Of a stretch of 63,218 nucleotides of DNA, positions 49,827 to 58,430 are shown piece after piece (position 1 is the first letter of the stretch; every line of letters starts with the position of its first letter). Source of the DNA: an uncultured Erysipelotrichaceae bacterium (GTDB taxonomy: Bacteria; Bacillota_I; Bacilli_A; Erysipelotrichales; Erysipelotrichaceae); assembly GCA_900315225.1 (NCBI GenBank), contig OMYM01000334.1, positions 1 to 63,218 of the forward strand. The letters are read 5' to 3'. The position numbers and the translations under genes were made by a program. The notes beneath the pieces were generated by a model. It did not search any database. It was given only the letters and a program-made list of their open reading frames with translations, and was not told the DNA's origin.

Positions 49827-50435
49827 ATGCGCCTGAAAGAAGAATTTCGCCAAGAAACCATCATTAACAAATCTCGTTTCATCGCTTGTGTCAATCGGGC
49901 AACAAGCGAAGAAGAAGCACGCGCGTATATCGAGGAGATCCGCAGCGAGTTCCGCGATGCAACGCATGTATGCACCGCTTACATGCTAGGTCCAAACAAC
50001 ATGATCCAACGCTCCAGCGACAACCACGAACCCAGTGGCACCGCAGGCGTTCCGATGTTGGAAAGCATACGCAAATCAGGGCTTAGCGATGTCGTCGCAT
50101 GTGTCGTCAGATACTTTGGAGGCATCAAGCTTGGCGCAGGCGGCCTGGTCAGGGCATATGGCGGCGCTGTCGCCGATGCCCTGGCCAAGGCAAAAAAAAC
50201 CGAAGAAGTCACCCTGCACAGATACTCCATCACCTATCCCTACAGCATGTCCGGCACCTTGGAATCCTGGCTGCGCCGCTACACAACCATCGATGAGCTA
50301 TACTACGATGAACAAGTGACCGCTTCCATCCTCACCGACCGTTCCGATATCGAGAAACAAATAAAAGACCTTTCACGGGGTTCCGTAAAGGCCGAATTCC
50401 TATGGGATGAAGCAAGCGAAAGAGACATCATCTAG
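49827..50435 (+). CDS. YigZ/IMPACT family protein
   Basis: 202 residues; AAGGAG precedes the ATG at 49827. The IMPACT N-terminal domain is clear: NKSRFIACV, ARAYIEEIR, DATHVCTAYML, DNHEPSGTAGVPML and RYFGGIKLGAGGLVRAYG, followed by the short C-terminal DUF1949-like domain. Members affect translation regulation and ribosome-associated processes. It is divergent from mutL and its end overlaps the GH25 gene by 8 bp. Confidence 0.93.
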   Translation: MRLKEEFRQETIINKSRFIACVNRATSEEEARAYIEEIRSEFRDATHVCTAYMLGPNNMIQRSSDNHEPSGTAGVPMLESIRKSGLSDVVACVVRYFGGIKLGAGGLVRAYGGAVADALAKAKKTEEVTLHRYSITYPYSMSGTLESWLRRYTTIDELYYDEQVTASILTDRSDIEKQIKDLSRGSVKAEFLWDEASERDII

Positions 50436-51285
50436 GGACAAAGCGAATGTCCATGTCGCAATTTCCCTCGATGCCATCCACCTGTCCTTTGCTGGAGTAT
50501 TGCCATATCTCAAACACATACGGATACTTGGGATACGAAGCATAGTCCGCCACCCATAGCCGCGTTGTCTCAAGATATCCTAGCATGTAATCCTGGGAAA
50601 ACAACATCGAGCTATCATACAACATGCCTTGGTATCCTGCCTCTTCGATGCAGGCAAGGAATGTCAAGGCTATTTCCGTCTGGGCCTGTCGATCCAAAGA
50701 CTCGGCTCTCCCTAGCGAGCCATCCTCGGGGTCTTCCATGTCAAACACCACGGGATATGTGACATCGTATCCCTGGATATGATCAATGACATATTGCGCT
50801 TCTTGTGCCGCCTCTTGCGTTGTGATCGCCTGGGAGAAGAAGTAGATCCCTACTTCAATCCCGTTTTCCAATGCACCTTTGATATTCGCCTCGAAATACT
50901 TGTCAGGGTATACATTCCCCAGGCTAGTGCCGCGATAGCCAACGCGGATAAACGCAAACTTGATGCCGCTTTGCGCCACTTTCTGCCAATCGATCTCTTT
51001 TTGGTGTTGCGATACATCGATCCCTTGCAGGGATGTGTATCTTTCGTCTTCGTACGATACAAACGAATCGTTCCATTGCAGGCGATCCCAATCATACGCA
51101 TGCCTTGCTAGGTCCAGTTCCTCCATTTCATCCAAATTCACATCGGGATATGGCGAAAGATCGTTGGATCTTTCGCATGACCATAAACGCATGCCGTAGT
51201 ATAGGAAAAACACCGCCACCATGCATTTCAACAGTTGTCGGAAACCGTCTGTGTTTCCGTTTTTTTCTCTTTTTTTGCGCGCCAT
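50428..51285 (-). CDS. Membrane-anchored GH25 lysozyme-like hydrolase
   Basis: 285 residues: a basic start, one span (LKCMVAVFFLYYGMRLW) and a GH25 (1,4-beta-N-acetylmuramidase) domain from ~90: GIDVSQHQKEIDW, FAFIRVGYRG, GIYFFSQAI, and catalytic VVFDMEDPEDG. It would cut peptidoglycan outside the membrane. A TTG at 51318 could extend it by 11 residues, but TATAAT ends 7 bp before the ATG at 51285, so a leaderless mRNA is possible. It follows the lipoprotein and zinc-ribbon genes and may also be read from their transcript. Confidence 0.88.
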   Translation of the reverse strand: MARKKREKNGNTDGFRQLLKCMVAVFFLYYGMRLWSCERSNDLSPYPDVNLDEMEELDLARHAYDWDRLQWNDSFVSYEDERYTSLQGIDVSQHQKEIDWQKVAQSGIKFAFIRVGYRGTSLGNVYPDKYFEANIKGALENGIEVGIYFFSQAITTQEAAQEAQYVIDHIQGYDVTYPVVFDMEDPEDGSLGRAESLDRQAQTEIALTFLACIEEAGYQGMLYDSSMLFSQDYMLGYLETTRLWVADYASYPKYPYVFEIWQYSSKGQVDGIEGNCDMDIRFVPR

Positions 51286-51326
51286 GTTATCTATTATACC
51301 AAGACACACCTGCCGCAATTCTTAAG

Positions 51327-51833
51327 TTAATCGTAAACATGCCAGACATCGCCAATGCGATATACCATGACTGTCTCATCGATTTCCTTGTGCTTTGCTT
51401 GCGCAATGTACACTACGCCCGCCACTTGAATGTTCCTGGCATCCATCACTTCTTCCGGATCCATCTCCAGGTACGCAAAAAAAGCCATCATACGCTCCCT
51501 TGCCTCGCCAAGGGGAATTTCCTCATTGGCCACAACCGCAAGCTCCACGCTCGCTTCTGCGCCATCCCAGGAGAATTGCGCTGTCTTGGCCGCTAAGTCT
51601 GCCATCTTCCTTCTCGCCTCGCCATCGCCTTCCCCTTCGCCAAACGTTGGATACGCCATGGCATACAGCCGTTCATATCGATCTGCAAGTTCTTTCTTGT
51701 CCTGGACGTATTCCATGGTTGCTACAATCCCCACGTACTCCTTCGCCACTTGCTCCGCTTGCGTGCCCATGGCGCTATCACCCACGCAAGCCCCCAGAAA
51801 CAAGACCGCCAAGACCGCCAACAATCTTTTCAT
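51327..51833 (-). CDS. Small lipoprotein of unknown function
   Basis: 168 residues; start fixed by AAGGAGGAAGG before the ATG, which overlaps the preceding stop (ATGA). Signal peptide LLAVLAVLFLGAC with a GAC lipobox. The mature part is mostly helical, then beta-rich (MVYRIGDVWHVYD at the end). The ending resembles that of the adjacent zinc-ribbon protein (YMMKNEGTWHVVNLV), hinting at a shared domain. Function unknown. Confidence 0.78.
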   Translation of the reverse strand: MKRLLAVLAVLFLGACVGDSAMGTQAEQVAKEYVGIVATMEYVQDKKELADRYERLYAMAYPTFGEGEGDGEARRKMADLAAKTAQFSWDGAEASVELAVVANEEIPLGEARERMMAFFAYLEMDPEEVMDARNIQVAGVVYIAQAKHKEIDETVMVYRIGDVWHVYD

Positions 51834-52408
51834 CCTTCCTCCTTGAACAACATCACCCGCCACTTCTCCCGACACTTGTAGATGAGAAACGACGCGTTTT
51901 CCATGCGTATGACATCCACCTTGGACACTATCTCAATGTCCACGTCCATTGCCTTCAACCCATGGATTTCCTGAAAATCTGTGTTGTTTTCCTGTAGATA
52001 CCTGCGAAATACAGCAAGCTCCATCTCGCTTGGATCGCGCACTTTGCCGTATTCGCTATGATTGCCCTCTTTGAGGGATTGGGTATTGGGAAGGGAATCA
52101 TATACCTCCCAATGATAGTTTTTGTGTTCCAGGCTATAGCCATCCAGCTCCTGTAGCGCTTTCTCTTGTTCCTTCTCGCTTCCATGGCAATAGTCCATCA
52201 AGGCATTAGCGAACGCCTTGGCGCGATAGAGATATCCCCCGCGCATCGTCCACCATCCCATGAACAATCCCAAAACCACAAGCGCACCAACGCATGCCAG
52301 GATCATATTGTCATACCGCGTATCCTTTGTCTTCATTTCGTAGCCGCAATTGAAACAAAACACATCACCCCTGGGAACGTGATGCCTGCATCGTGGACAC
52401 CTCGCCAT
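51830..52408 (-). CDS. Zinc-ribbon membrane protein
   Basis: 192 residues. An N-terminal zinc ribbon (CPRCRHHVPRGDVFCFNC at 4-21), then one span (MILACVGALVVLGLFMGWW), then an outside domain ending IYKCREKWRVMLF. The ribbon is cytoplasmic by topology. It starts one base after the stop of the related 240-residue protein gene and overlaps the lipoprotein gene, so the unit is tightly coupled. Function unknown; the ribbon may act in regulation or assembly. Confidence 0.78.
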   Translation of the reverse strand: MARCPRCRHHVPRGDVFCFNCGYEMKTKDTRYDNMILACVGALVVLGLFMGWWTMRGGYLYRAKAFANALMDYCHGSEKEQEKALQELDGYSLEHKNYHWEVYDSLPNTQSLKEGNHSEYGKVRDPSEMELAVFRRYLQENNTDFQEIHGLKAMDVDIEIVSKVDVIRMENASFLIYKCREKWRVMLFKEEG

Positions 52409-52409
52409 G

Positions 52410-53132
52410 TCAATCCTCCAATGGCACTAGATTCACCACATGCCATGTGCCTTCGTTTTTCATCATATATATTTTCGTCCCTGCAATCTCGTGCATCCCT
52501 TCTTCTTGGTTCTCTTGGTGAACGTCAACGCTGATGGCGCAAGCGTGCGTCCAAGTGGACGTGTCCACGTCTTCCGCCATGAAAATGCCTTGTATCATTT
52601 CATCCATGTCTGTCTCTTCATACCTATAGTTGTCTATCCATAGCCGATCATTCCCATGTCTTCCCTGGTCTTGTGGCCAATATGGCGCCAACAAGTCGTA
52701 GTTCTCTTCGACCTGTCGCCTAAAGTCATCGCTAAATGTTGCCTCGAATTCTTCTTGTGAATATGTCGCATACCGCACCAATGCGCGGTATGCATCAACA
52801 AACCCTTCTTTGCCCGGGTTTGGCGCAAAGCCCAACAAAATGATGCGGCATTCGTTGTAATGTTTCGCGGCAGCCAACGCCTGTTTCTTTTTGGTGGGAA
52901 ACAGCAACAGCGCCACCACCATCATTAGGCAAGCGAAAACCCCCATTGCCACAAGCATGGGAACCTTTGACTTTCGCTTCTTTGTCTCTATCGGCTTCTC
53001 GGATGTCTCATGCCCGCACACCGGGCAAAAGACATCCCCTTCAGGGAGCTTTGTGCCACACCACGGGCATGGGACATACGTTATCCCATCATCTTCCAGC
53101 GCAACATCCATTTCTTCTTTCTTCTTAACCAT
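52410..53132 (-). CDS. Zinc-ribbon membrane protein
   Basis: 240 residues. Zinc ribbon CPWCGTKLPEGDVFCPVCG at 22-40, a basic linker, one span (MLVAMGVFACLMMVVALLLF), then an extracytoplasmic domain with EFEATFSDDFRRQVEENYD and an ending KIYMMKNEGTWHVVNLVP. It is the first gene of a leftward unit with a second zinc-ribbon protein, a lipoprotein and the GH25 enzyme, suggesting a membrane complex concerned with the wall. Function unknown. Confidence 0.78.
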   Translation of the reverse strand: MVKKKEEMDVALEDDGITYVPCPWCGTKLPEGDVFCPVCGHETSEKPIETKKRKSKVPMLVAMGVFACLMMVVALLLFPTKKKQALAAAKHYNECRIILLGFAPNPGKEGFVDAYRALVRYATYSQEEFEATFSDDFRRQVEENYDLLAPYWPQDQGRHGNDRLWIDNYRYEETDMDEMIQGIFMAEDVDTSTWTHACAISVDVHQENQEEGMHEIAGTKIYMMKNEGTWHVVNLVPLED

Positions 53133-53225
53133 TGCTACCCCTCTGATTCACCCATAATCATACATGATGTTGCCAAGAAACCGAAACAAAAGGAAGACTT
53201 TTCGATATAACCGCGAAAAATAGGA

Positions 53226-53263
53226 TATAATGATATAGCCTTTAAAGGCATGCGCACAGGAGG
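53226..53263 (+). promoter_or_regulatory. -10 and ribosome site of the zinc-ribbon/SH3 gene
   Basis: TATAAT at 53226-53231 and AGGAGG at 53258-53263 before ATG 53272. No good -35 is seen. Confidence 0.55.
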
Positions 53264-53271
53264 AGACATAT

Positions 53272-54297
53272 ATGGAAAGCTATATCTATTGCGAAAAATG
53301 CGGAACTCTGATTCCCAATGGACAAAACGCATGTCCAAAGTGCGGCACACCAATCAATCTGAAGACAAGCGGCATCGGGGACGAGGATACCCTCAGTTCA
53401 TTGCTTGCGGCAATTGAGAAGCAAAACCAGAATGATGTGTCCGACGACGATGATGATATCGACTTGACGATCGTCCAGTCGATTGTCGATCCAAAGGAAC
53501 GAACAAACACGTTGAACCTGCCATCGTTCGCCACTTCCAACACCCAGCCGATTCCGATCATACGCGAGGAAGACGAAAGGAAGTTCTTCATTCCCACGGC
53601 GGATGAAGCAATGAGCAGAGACCAAGCGCGCCAAACGGCAGATATCCCCACCATCCGGCCGCAGCAGACGCAACGTCCGCTTACTCCAAACAGTGAGCTG
53701 TTTGACGTTCCAAGCAGCGCACAAACAGAGCCAGACAACACCGAGGAACTGACCTTGGCGGATATCGAGGTCATCAAGGAGAACGCCGCAACGCCACGCC
53801 GCAGGCGACCAGAGGTCACCAAGGTCTTCGACCTAGACGATATCAAGAAGGAAGACGAAGCAATGGATGACGATGAAGATGACGAAGAAGAAGACGATGG
53901 TTCAAGGACGCCTCTTCTTATTGGCATTGTCATAGCGCTTGTCGCTGCCATCCTTGCGGCAGTGATCATTTTCAAGCCATTTGGCGATTTGTTCTCCCAC
54001 GAAGATACCCCTGTTTCTTCCGCTGTTGAAACAACGCCAGAGCCAACCCAAGAACCAGAGCCTGTTCCCGTCGATGCGTCCATCGGTACGCTGACCGTGA
54101 CAACAGGTTCCCTGAACGTCCGCAACGAGCCATCCACCAATGGCGATGCTATCAACACCCTCGATTATGGCGATGAAAGAAAAGTCTTCGACAGAAGGGA
54201 CAACGATGGCTACACCTGGTACAAGATATCCGAAACAGAGGAACAATGGATCGCTGACAACGGTTCATGGATCCGCTTCACAGAAAAAGCCGAATAA
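53272..54297 (+). CDS. Zinc-ribbon membrane protein with extracellular SH3 domain
   Basis: 341 residues: zinc ribbon CEKCGTLIPNGQNACPKCG at 7-25; a long acidic, Thr/Pro-rich cytoplasmic stretch (to ~200) with DDDDDIDL and DDDEDDEEEDDG; one span (LLIGIVIALVAAILAAVIIF) near 222-241; and an outside bacterial SH3 domain (GSLNVRNEPSTNGDAINTL, ending EEQWIADNGSWIRF). The cytoplasmic part contains TxD-rich segments of the kind kinases modify. Divergent from the related four-gene unit. Possibly an envelope sensor; function unknown. Confidence 0.82.
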   Translation: MESYIYCEKCGTLIPNGQNACPKCGTPINLKTSGIGDEDTLSSLLAAIEKQNQNDVSDDDDDIDLTIVQSIVDPKERTNTLNLPSFATSNTQPIPIIREEDERKFFIPTADEAMSRDQARQTADIPTIRPQQTQRPLTPNSELFDVPSSAQTEPDNTEELTLADIEVIKENAATPRRRRPEVTKVFDLDDIKKEDEAMDDDEDDEEEDDGSRTPLLIGIVIALVAAILAAVIIFKPFGDLFSHEDTPVSSAVETTPEPTQEPEPVPVDASIGTLTVTTGSLNVRNEPSTNGDAINTLDYGDERKVFDRRDNDGYTWYKISETEEQWIADNGSWIRFTEKAE

Positions 54298-54298
54298 T

Positions 54299-54330
54299 AT
54301 GACAAAAGGCGCATATGCGCCTTTTGTCAT
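54299..54330. terminator. Perfect palindromic terminator
   Basis: A 32-bp perfect palindrome (ATGACAAAAGGCGCAT and its complement) directly after the zinc-ribbon/SH3 gene. Confidence 0.75.
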
Positions 54331-54340
54331 GCTAGATAGC

Positions 54341-54398
54341 AAAAAAAGAAAGCTGAATTTCTTCAGCTATCCCACGGGATGGTGTGCCTTAGCTAGGC
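54341..54398 (-). ncRNA. Candidate ~58-nt small RNA with three stem-loops
   Basis: On the minus strand an extended -10 box TGATATAAT (54413-54405) places a start near 54398. The transcript would form GCCT-AGCTA-AGGC, then ATCC-CGTG-GGAT, then AGCTGAA-GAAA-TTCAGCT followed by TTCTTTTTTT, a classic intrinsic terminator. No reading frame with a ribosome site is included and no minus-strand gene lies upstream, so the terminator has no other obvious client. No consensus -35 is present. Existence is inferred from sequence alone. Confidence 0.45.
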
Positions 54399-54404
54399 AT
54401 CTTC

Positions 54405-54413
54405 ATTATATCA
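54405..54413 (-). promoter_or_regulatory. Extended -10 promoter of the candidate small RNA
   Basis: TGATATAAT on the minus strand matches TGnTATAAT exactly; the -35 position holds CAGTGA, not a match. Confidence 0.45.
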
Positions 54414-54699
54414 TCCACCGTATTCATTCACTGCCTCTCGCCAAGACAAAAATCTCTTTTTTCTCCTCGAAAAGCAAATACGCAAATAATTGTTTCTGAA
54501 TCGGAAACAGGCATCAGGTATTTTGATTCTTATCATAATATATACTGCTTGTATAAATATATGATATATATCATTCGTTTATTTTGACGTATTTGCAAGC
54601 ATTACTCAAAACCCAGCCCTTTCGTTGACCACGCATAATGGTATAATATACTTGTTCTTTCACCCAAAGAAAATCATTGTCCAAAAAAGGAGGGGCAAT
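54414..54699. other. AT-rich intergenic region before the GGDEF gene
   Basis: About 290 bp without a gene. It contains TTGACC (54625), 16 bp, TATACT (54647-54652), a good promoter for the diguanylate cyclase, and AAAGGAGGGG before ATG 54700. A perfect 14-bp palindrome ATGATATATATCAT at 54561-54574 and a GTTTC ... GAAAC dyad near 54493 may be regulator sites. Confidence 0.5.
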
Positions 54700-56148
54700 A
54701 TGAACTATCAGAATATCGCAGATGGCTTTGACGCATTGGCATGCGTCTTATCCATCGAAAAACTGGCAGACGGAAGCCATGGCAAAATCCGTATTGTGAC
54801 AGGAAATCAGAAATACATCGATTCCATTGAGCATCCCTTGGGCAGCATGCGGATGTTGAAAAGTTCTTTTGTGCCAAATAGCTTATACACGGACTATTTG
54901 CCCATAGATCTGAACTTCGAAGAGTATTGTTATAAGGCAGCCATTAACAAGCAATGTCTGCACGCCTACGCCAATCCAGGCAGGTTTGGCGTTTGGCTGG
55001 ACATGACGTTTCTTCCCCTGCCCTCAGAAGAAGAAAACCTTTGTTATTGCCTATATGTCATGGAGATCAGCAAAACGGCGGATACCCAAAGAATGTCCAA
55101 TGTTTCTCAGGCAATCGCTGCCTCTGTGTTGGACACTTGCCTCAAGGTGCGTGGTGCCATCGACTTCAAGGAAGCAATGAACAACGTGATCAAAGACATT
55201 CGCTTGTTGTGCAAGGCAGACCAATGTTCCATTATTCTCATGGATCATCGTTCCAAGATGTCTTCCCTTTTATGCGTTGATACTGATGAAAATTCCTCCT
55301 TGCGAGAAACGGGCGATATCATAGACTACCTGACTTATAACCTACTTGCTTCTTGGAACGATACCCTCAGTGGCACCAATTGCCTGATTGTCAAAAGCTC
55401 CCAGGAGATGGAATACATCGCACAACGAAACCCTTTCTGGCACCATCAGCTTGTCACAAGCCATATTTCTTCCTTTATCTTGTTTCCCCTTGTTGGCAAG
55501 AAGGAGCTTCTTGGCTTCATGTGCGCCACCAATTTCAACGCGGACAACACCGAGACAATCAAGCAAACACTGGAATTGACAACCTTCATCCTTGCGACAG
55601 AAATCGACAATGAACTCATGTTAAAGCAATTGCGTCTGTTGAGTTCCCAAGACATGTTAACGGGAGTGTTAAACCGCAATACCATGAACGACTATGTTAC
55701 TGCCTTGGGCAATCGGGAAGAAGGCATAGGAAAGACAGTCGGGGTGTTCTTCGTTGATTTGAACGGCTTAAAGACCATCAACGACCAATTAGGCCATACC
55801 GCTGGCGATGAGTTGTTATGGACAGCAGCCAAGGCACTCAAGGAAGTGTTCCGCGAAGAGGAAATCTTCCGTGCCGGTGGCGATGAATTCACCATCATCC
55901 AGATCGGTGTATCGTGGGAATCGATGGAACGCCAGGCATTGGAGCTACGACATGCATGCGAGCATTACGACAATATCAGCTTTGCGATCGGGTATCATCT
56001 AGTGGAAGACGCAAGCGATGTGCGCATCGCCTTGCGAAAGGCAGACGAAAACATGTACGAAGACAAGCGCAAGTATTATGAGAAGCACCCAGAAAGAAAA
56101 AGAGGTGCCTCAAAAGACGCTTTCTATTACGATACTAACAAGCAGTAG
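54700..56148 (+). CDS. GAF-like/GGDEF diguanylate cyclase
   Basis: 482 residues, no membrane span. The C-terminal ~165 residues are a GGDEF domain: LTGVLNRNTMNDYVTALG, VFFVDLNGLKTINDQLGHTA, and the active-site FRAGGDEFTII near 390, so synthesis of cyclic di-GMP from GTP is expected. The preceding ~150 residues resemble a GAF sensor (DIRLLCKADQCSIILMDH, FILFPLVGKKELLGFMC), and a further N-terminal domain is unassigned. The next gene, a secreted lectin protein 24 bp on, may be cotranscribed. Confidence 0.92.
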   Translation: MNYQNIADGFDALACVLSIEKLADGSHGKIRIVTGNQKYIDSIEHPLGSMRMLKSSFVPNSLYTDYLPIDLNFEEYCYKAAINKQCLHAYANPGRFGVWLDMTFLPLPSEEENLCYCLYVMEISKTADTQRMSNVSQAIAASVLDTCLKVRGAIDFKEAMNNVIKDIRLLCKADQCSIILMDHRSKMSSLLCVDTDENSSLRETGDIIDYLTYNLLASWNDTLSGTNCLIVKSSQEMEYIAQRNPFWHHQLVTSHISSFILFPLVGKKELLGFMCATNFNADNTETIKQTLELTTFILATEIDNELMLKQLRLLSSQDMLTGVLNRNTMNDYVTALGNREEGIGKTVGVFFVDLNGLKTINDQLGHTAGDELLWTAAKALKEVFREEEIFRAGGDEFTIIQIGVSWESMERQALELRHACEHYDNISFAIGYHLVEDASDVRIALRKADENMYEDKRKYYEKHPERKRGASKDAFYYDTNKQ

Positions 56149-56172
56149 CAAGCATAAAAGGAGATCGCTATT

Positions 56173-58152
56173 ATGACTCAGAAATTATCGGCGCTATTAT
56201 TATCATCATGGTTCATGGGAATCATGGTTCTTTCGACCTATGTCCCGCTTCAGGCGGAAGCTGCGTTCGTGTTGGATGTCAATGGATTCCTTGATGGGGT
56301 ATCGTGCCAATCCTTGGAAGGATATGCTACCGTGGATGTATACCTCGATGGCGTGCTTGTCGCAGACGATGTCAGCGACTATCGCCAACCTGTCCCCATG
56401 GGGACGCAATACCGCATCATGGACATCACTACCGGTTTCTTCAAGAGTTTCAACGGATATCACTTGGGGGCTTGCCAGGGAACAATCGAGGATGCGGATT
56501 GTCTTCTTGAGCTGGACTTTACAACCATCGATGTTTCAGTGAAAGGGGAAGGAACAAAGTTGGAAGTATTCAACGACCATACCTACCTGATGTTTGAGCG
56601 TGAAGAGACATGGTATTCCGCCAACGAGATATGCAATGCCCTAGGTGGCCATCTTGTTTCGATCAATTCCAAGGCAGAAAACGACTATATCGCGAATTTC
56701 ACGGATTTCGATATCTGGACGGGTGGAACCGACCGCGACAAGGAAGGCGTCTGGACGTGGACTAGCAAGGAACAATTTGTCGACTATGGATTTTCGGCGG
56801 GAGAGCCAAACAACATCGACAACAACGATGAACTGGAGGAAAACTATCTTGAGACATTCCATGGCGTATGGAACGATTCCCATGGAAACTTCAAGAAGCC
56901 ATTTGTCTGTGAGTTTGACAGTATTACCAACCCTTATGATTTCCATGGCTACCTGACCAACGCCATGGAATGGAAAAACCTCGAAGCATGGGATGGCAAG
57001 CTGCGGATATCCCCTGAAGTCGACACTTACTATCCCCGTGGCATATGGCATTTTAAGATGCAAGAGGACGGATATTTCATCATCTATAACTGCTATGACG
57101 ACAAAGTGCTGACAGCCGATATTGACAAGCAATCAGTCTCTCTGGAAGAAGACAAAAACCTGGATACACAAGCCTGGTGGATCGATCTTTTCCCCTATGC
57201 CAACCTGCACCCCAAAGGCAGCGACCTTGTCTTGAATGTCGTGGAAAACAATCATGTTACCATTGCGAATTTCAACGACAGCGATCGCCAAGGATTCACC
57301 ATCTATGATATCGCCCGTAATGCTATATCCTATAACAAGCCCAACAAACCCATTGCGCCTATCTTAAGCGCCAACAAGACATATACTCCAGACGAGGATA
57401 TCACCCTGCATTGGAGTACATCACCGCAAACAGGAGAACTTGACAAGAGAACCTATGCCATCCGCATCTGTGACGATGAAAACAAGACGGACCTCTTCTT
57501 CAATGACATCGAAGAAGAGACGATCAACATTGGCAAGCTTTCCCCCAACACCTACATTGCGACAGTATGGGCAATCAACAGCCTCTATGAAGGATGGCGC
57601 ACGGAAAGCAACACCATTTCATTCACTGTCACCCCAAGACACCTTGTCTTCATCGATGATTTCTGGTATGAAGATGGTGTCCTGCAAGGAAACTATGGCG
57701 ATCCCAAGAACATCACCGATACAATCTATGGCTTTGAAAGAGGACGTGAAATCTTTGATCCTACTTCCGATGGATGGTATTGGCTGGACGCTGTTTTTGG
57801 CGGCAAGCGTGCCAAAAACAAGGAAGTATGGATGCCCTACATCTACCAAAACGAAGATTCATGGGACGATGCAGAAATCCGCACGAACGCCAATCATGCG
57901 GATCCTGGCATGGAAGAATTCACCTATCAATGCATGAAGAAAAAGAGTGGCAAATGGGTGAGATATGATGAAAACGGAAAGATGTTCAAGGGATGGGTAC
58001 ATATCGAAGGAGACCTTGCCCAGATTTACCCAAAGCAGGCAGGCAACACCTACTACTATGACCACATGACCGGGCTTATGGCAAAAGGAACCATTGTGAT
58101 CGATGGTGAAACACATGTCTTTGACGATATGACCGGCGTGTTGATTCACTAA
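56173..58152 (+). CDS. Secreted C-type-lectin surface protein with wall-binding-like tail
   Basis: 659 residues with a signal peptide (LSALLLSSWFMGIMVLSTYV). A C-type lectin-like domain lies near 135-255: ETWYSANEICNALGGHLVSI, IWTGGTDRDKEGVWTW, GEPNNIDNNDELEENYLE, GVWNDSHGNFKKPFVCEF, with the calcium-site EPN and WND motifs intact. Then a ricin-like carbohydrate module (~275-390), an FN3-like domain (~395-490) and the same Gly/Trp/Tyr tail (~495-659) as the LRR protein. It probably binds glycans at the cell surface. AAGGAG precedes the ATG; a terminator follows. Confidence 0.88.
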   Translation: MTQKLSALLLSSWFMGIMVLSTYVPLQAEAAFVLDVNGFLDGVSCQSLEGYATVDVYLDGVLVADDVSDYRQPVPMGTQYRIMDITTGFFKSFNGYHLGACQGTIEDADCLLELDFTTIDVSVKGEGTKLEVFNDHTYLMFEREETWYSANEICNALGGHLVSINSKAENDYIANFTDFDIWTGGTDRDKEGVWTWTSKEQFVDYGFSAGEPNNIDNNDELEENYLETFHGVWNDSHGNFKKPFVCEFDSITNPYDFHGYLTNAMEWKNLEAWDGKLRISPEVDTYYPRGIWHFKMQEDGYFIIYNCYDDKVLTADIDKQSVSLEEDKNLDTQAWWIDLFPYANLHPKGSDLVLNVVENNHVTIANFNDSDRQGFTIYDIARNAISYNKPNKPIAPILSANKTYTPDEDITLHWSTSPQTGELDKRTYAIRICDDENKTDLFFNDIEEETINIGKLSPNTYIATVWAINSLYEGWRTESNTISFTVTPRHLVFIDDFWYEDGVLQGNYGDPKNITDTIYGFERGREIFDPTSDGWYWLDAVFGGKRAKNKEVWMPYIYQNEDSWDDAEIRTNANHADPGMEEFTYQCMKKKSGKWVRYDENGKMFKGWVHIEGDLAQIYPKQAGNTYYYDHMTGLMAKGTIVIDGETHVFDDMTGVLIH

Positions 58153-58260
58153 TCGATCAGGAGATACTTATCGGAACACTTATATTATTTTTGATGACCT
58201 GAATCTCGGTTTCTTTAAAAGAAGGGATCCCTGGCATCGAATACTGGCGCAACTTCAAAC

Positions 58261-58287
58261 AACCGGCCCAAACAGCCGGTTTTTTCA
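58261..58287 (+). terminator. Terminator of the lectin-protein gene
   Basis: AACCGGC, loop CCAAACA, GCCGGTT plus T5, 109 bp after the stop. Confidence 0.85.
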
Positions 58288-58399
58288 CATTTGGGAATTT
58301 CAATCCCGAACGACAAATGTTGTAACAGCATGATAAATCCAGAGTATTCGCCAAGACTGCCCTGAAGGATCCCATGCAAAAATCAATATGACATAAAAA

Positions 58400-58423
58400 A
58401 TCCTCCAGAGCTTGCCAGAGGAT
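58400..58423 (-). terminator. Terminator of the BRO/DinD-like gene
   Basis: ATCCTC ... GAGGAT stem followed leftward by TTTTTTA, 8 bp past the stop at 58431. Confidence 0.75.
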
Positions 58424-58430
58424 GAAGGTG

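Noticed and set aside
53286-54158. 290-codon minus-strand frame opposite the zinc-ribbon/SH3 gene
   Set aside because: It is Ser/Val-rich, which is the complement of an acidic gene, has no ribosome site and lies wholly within the real gene.
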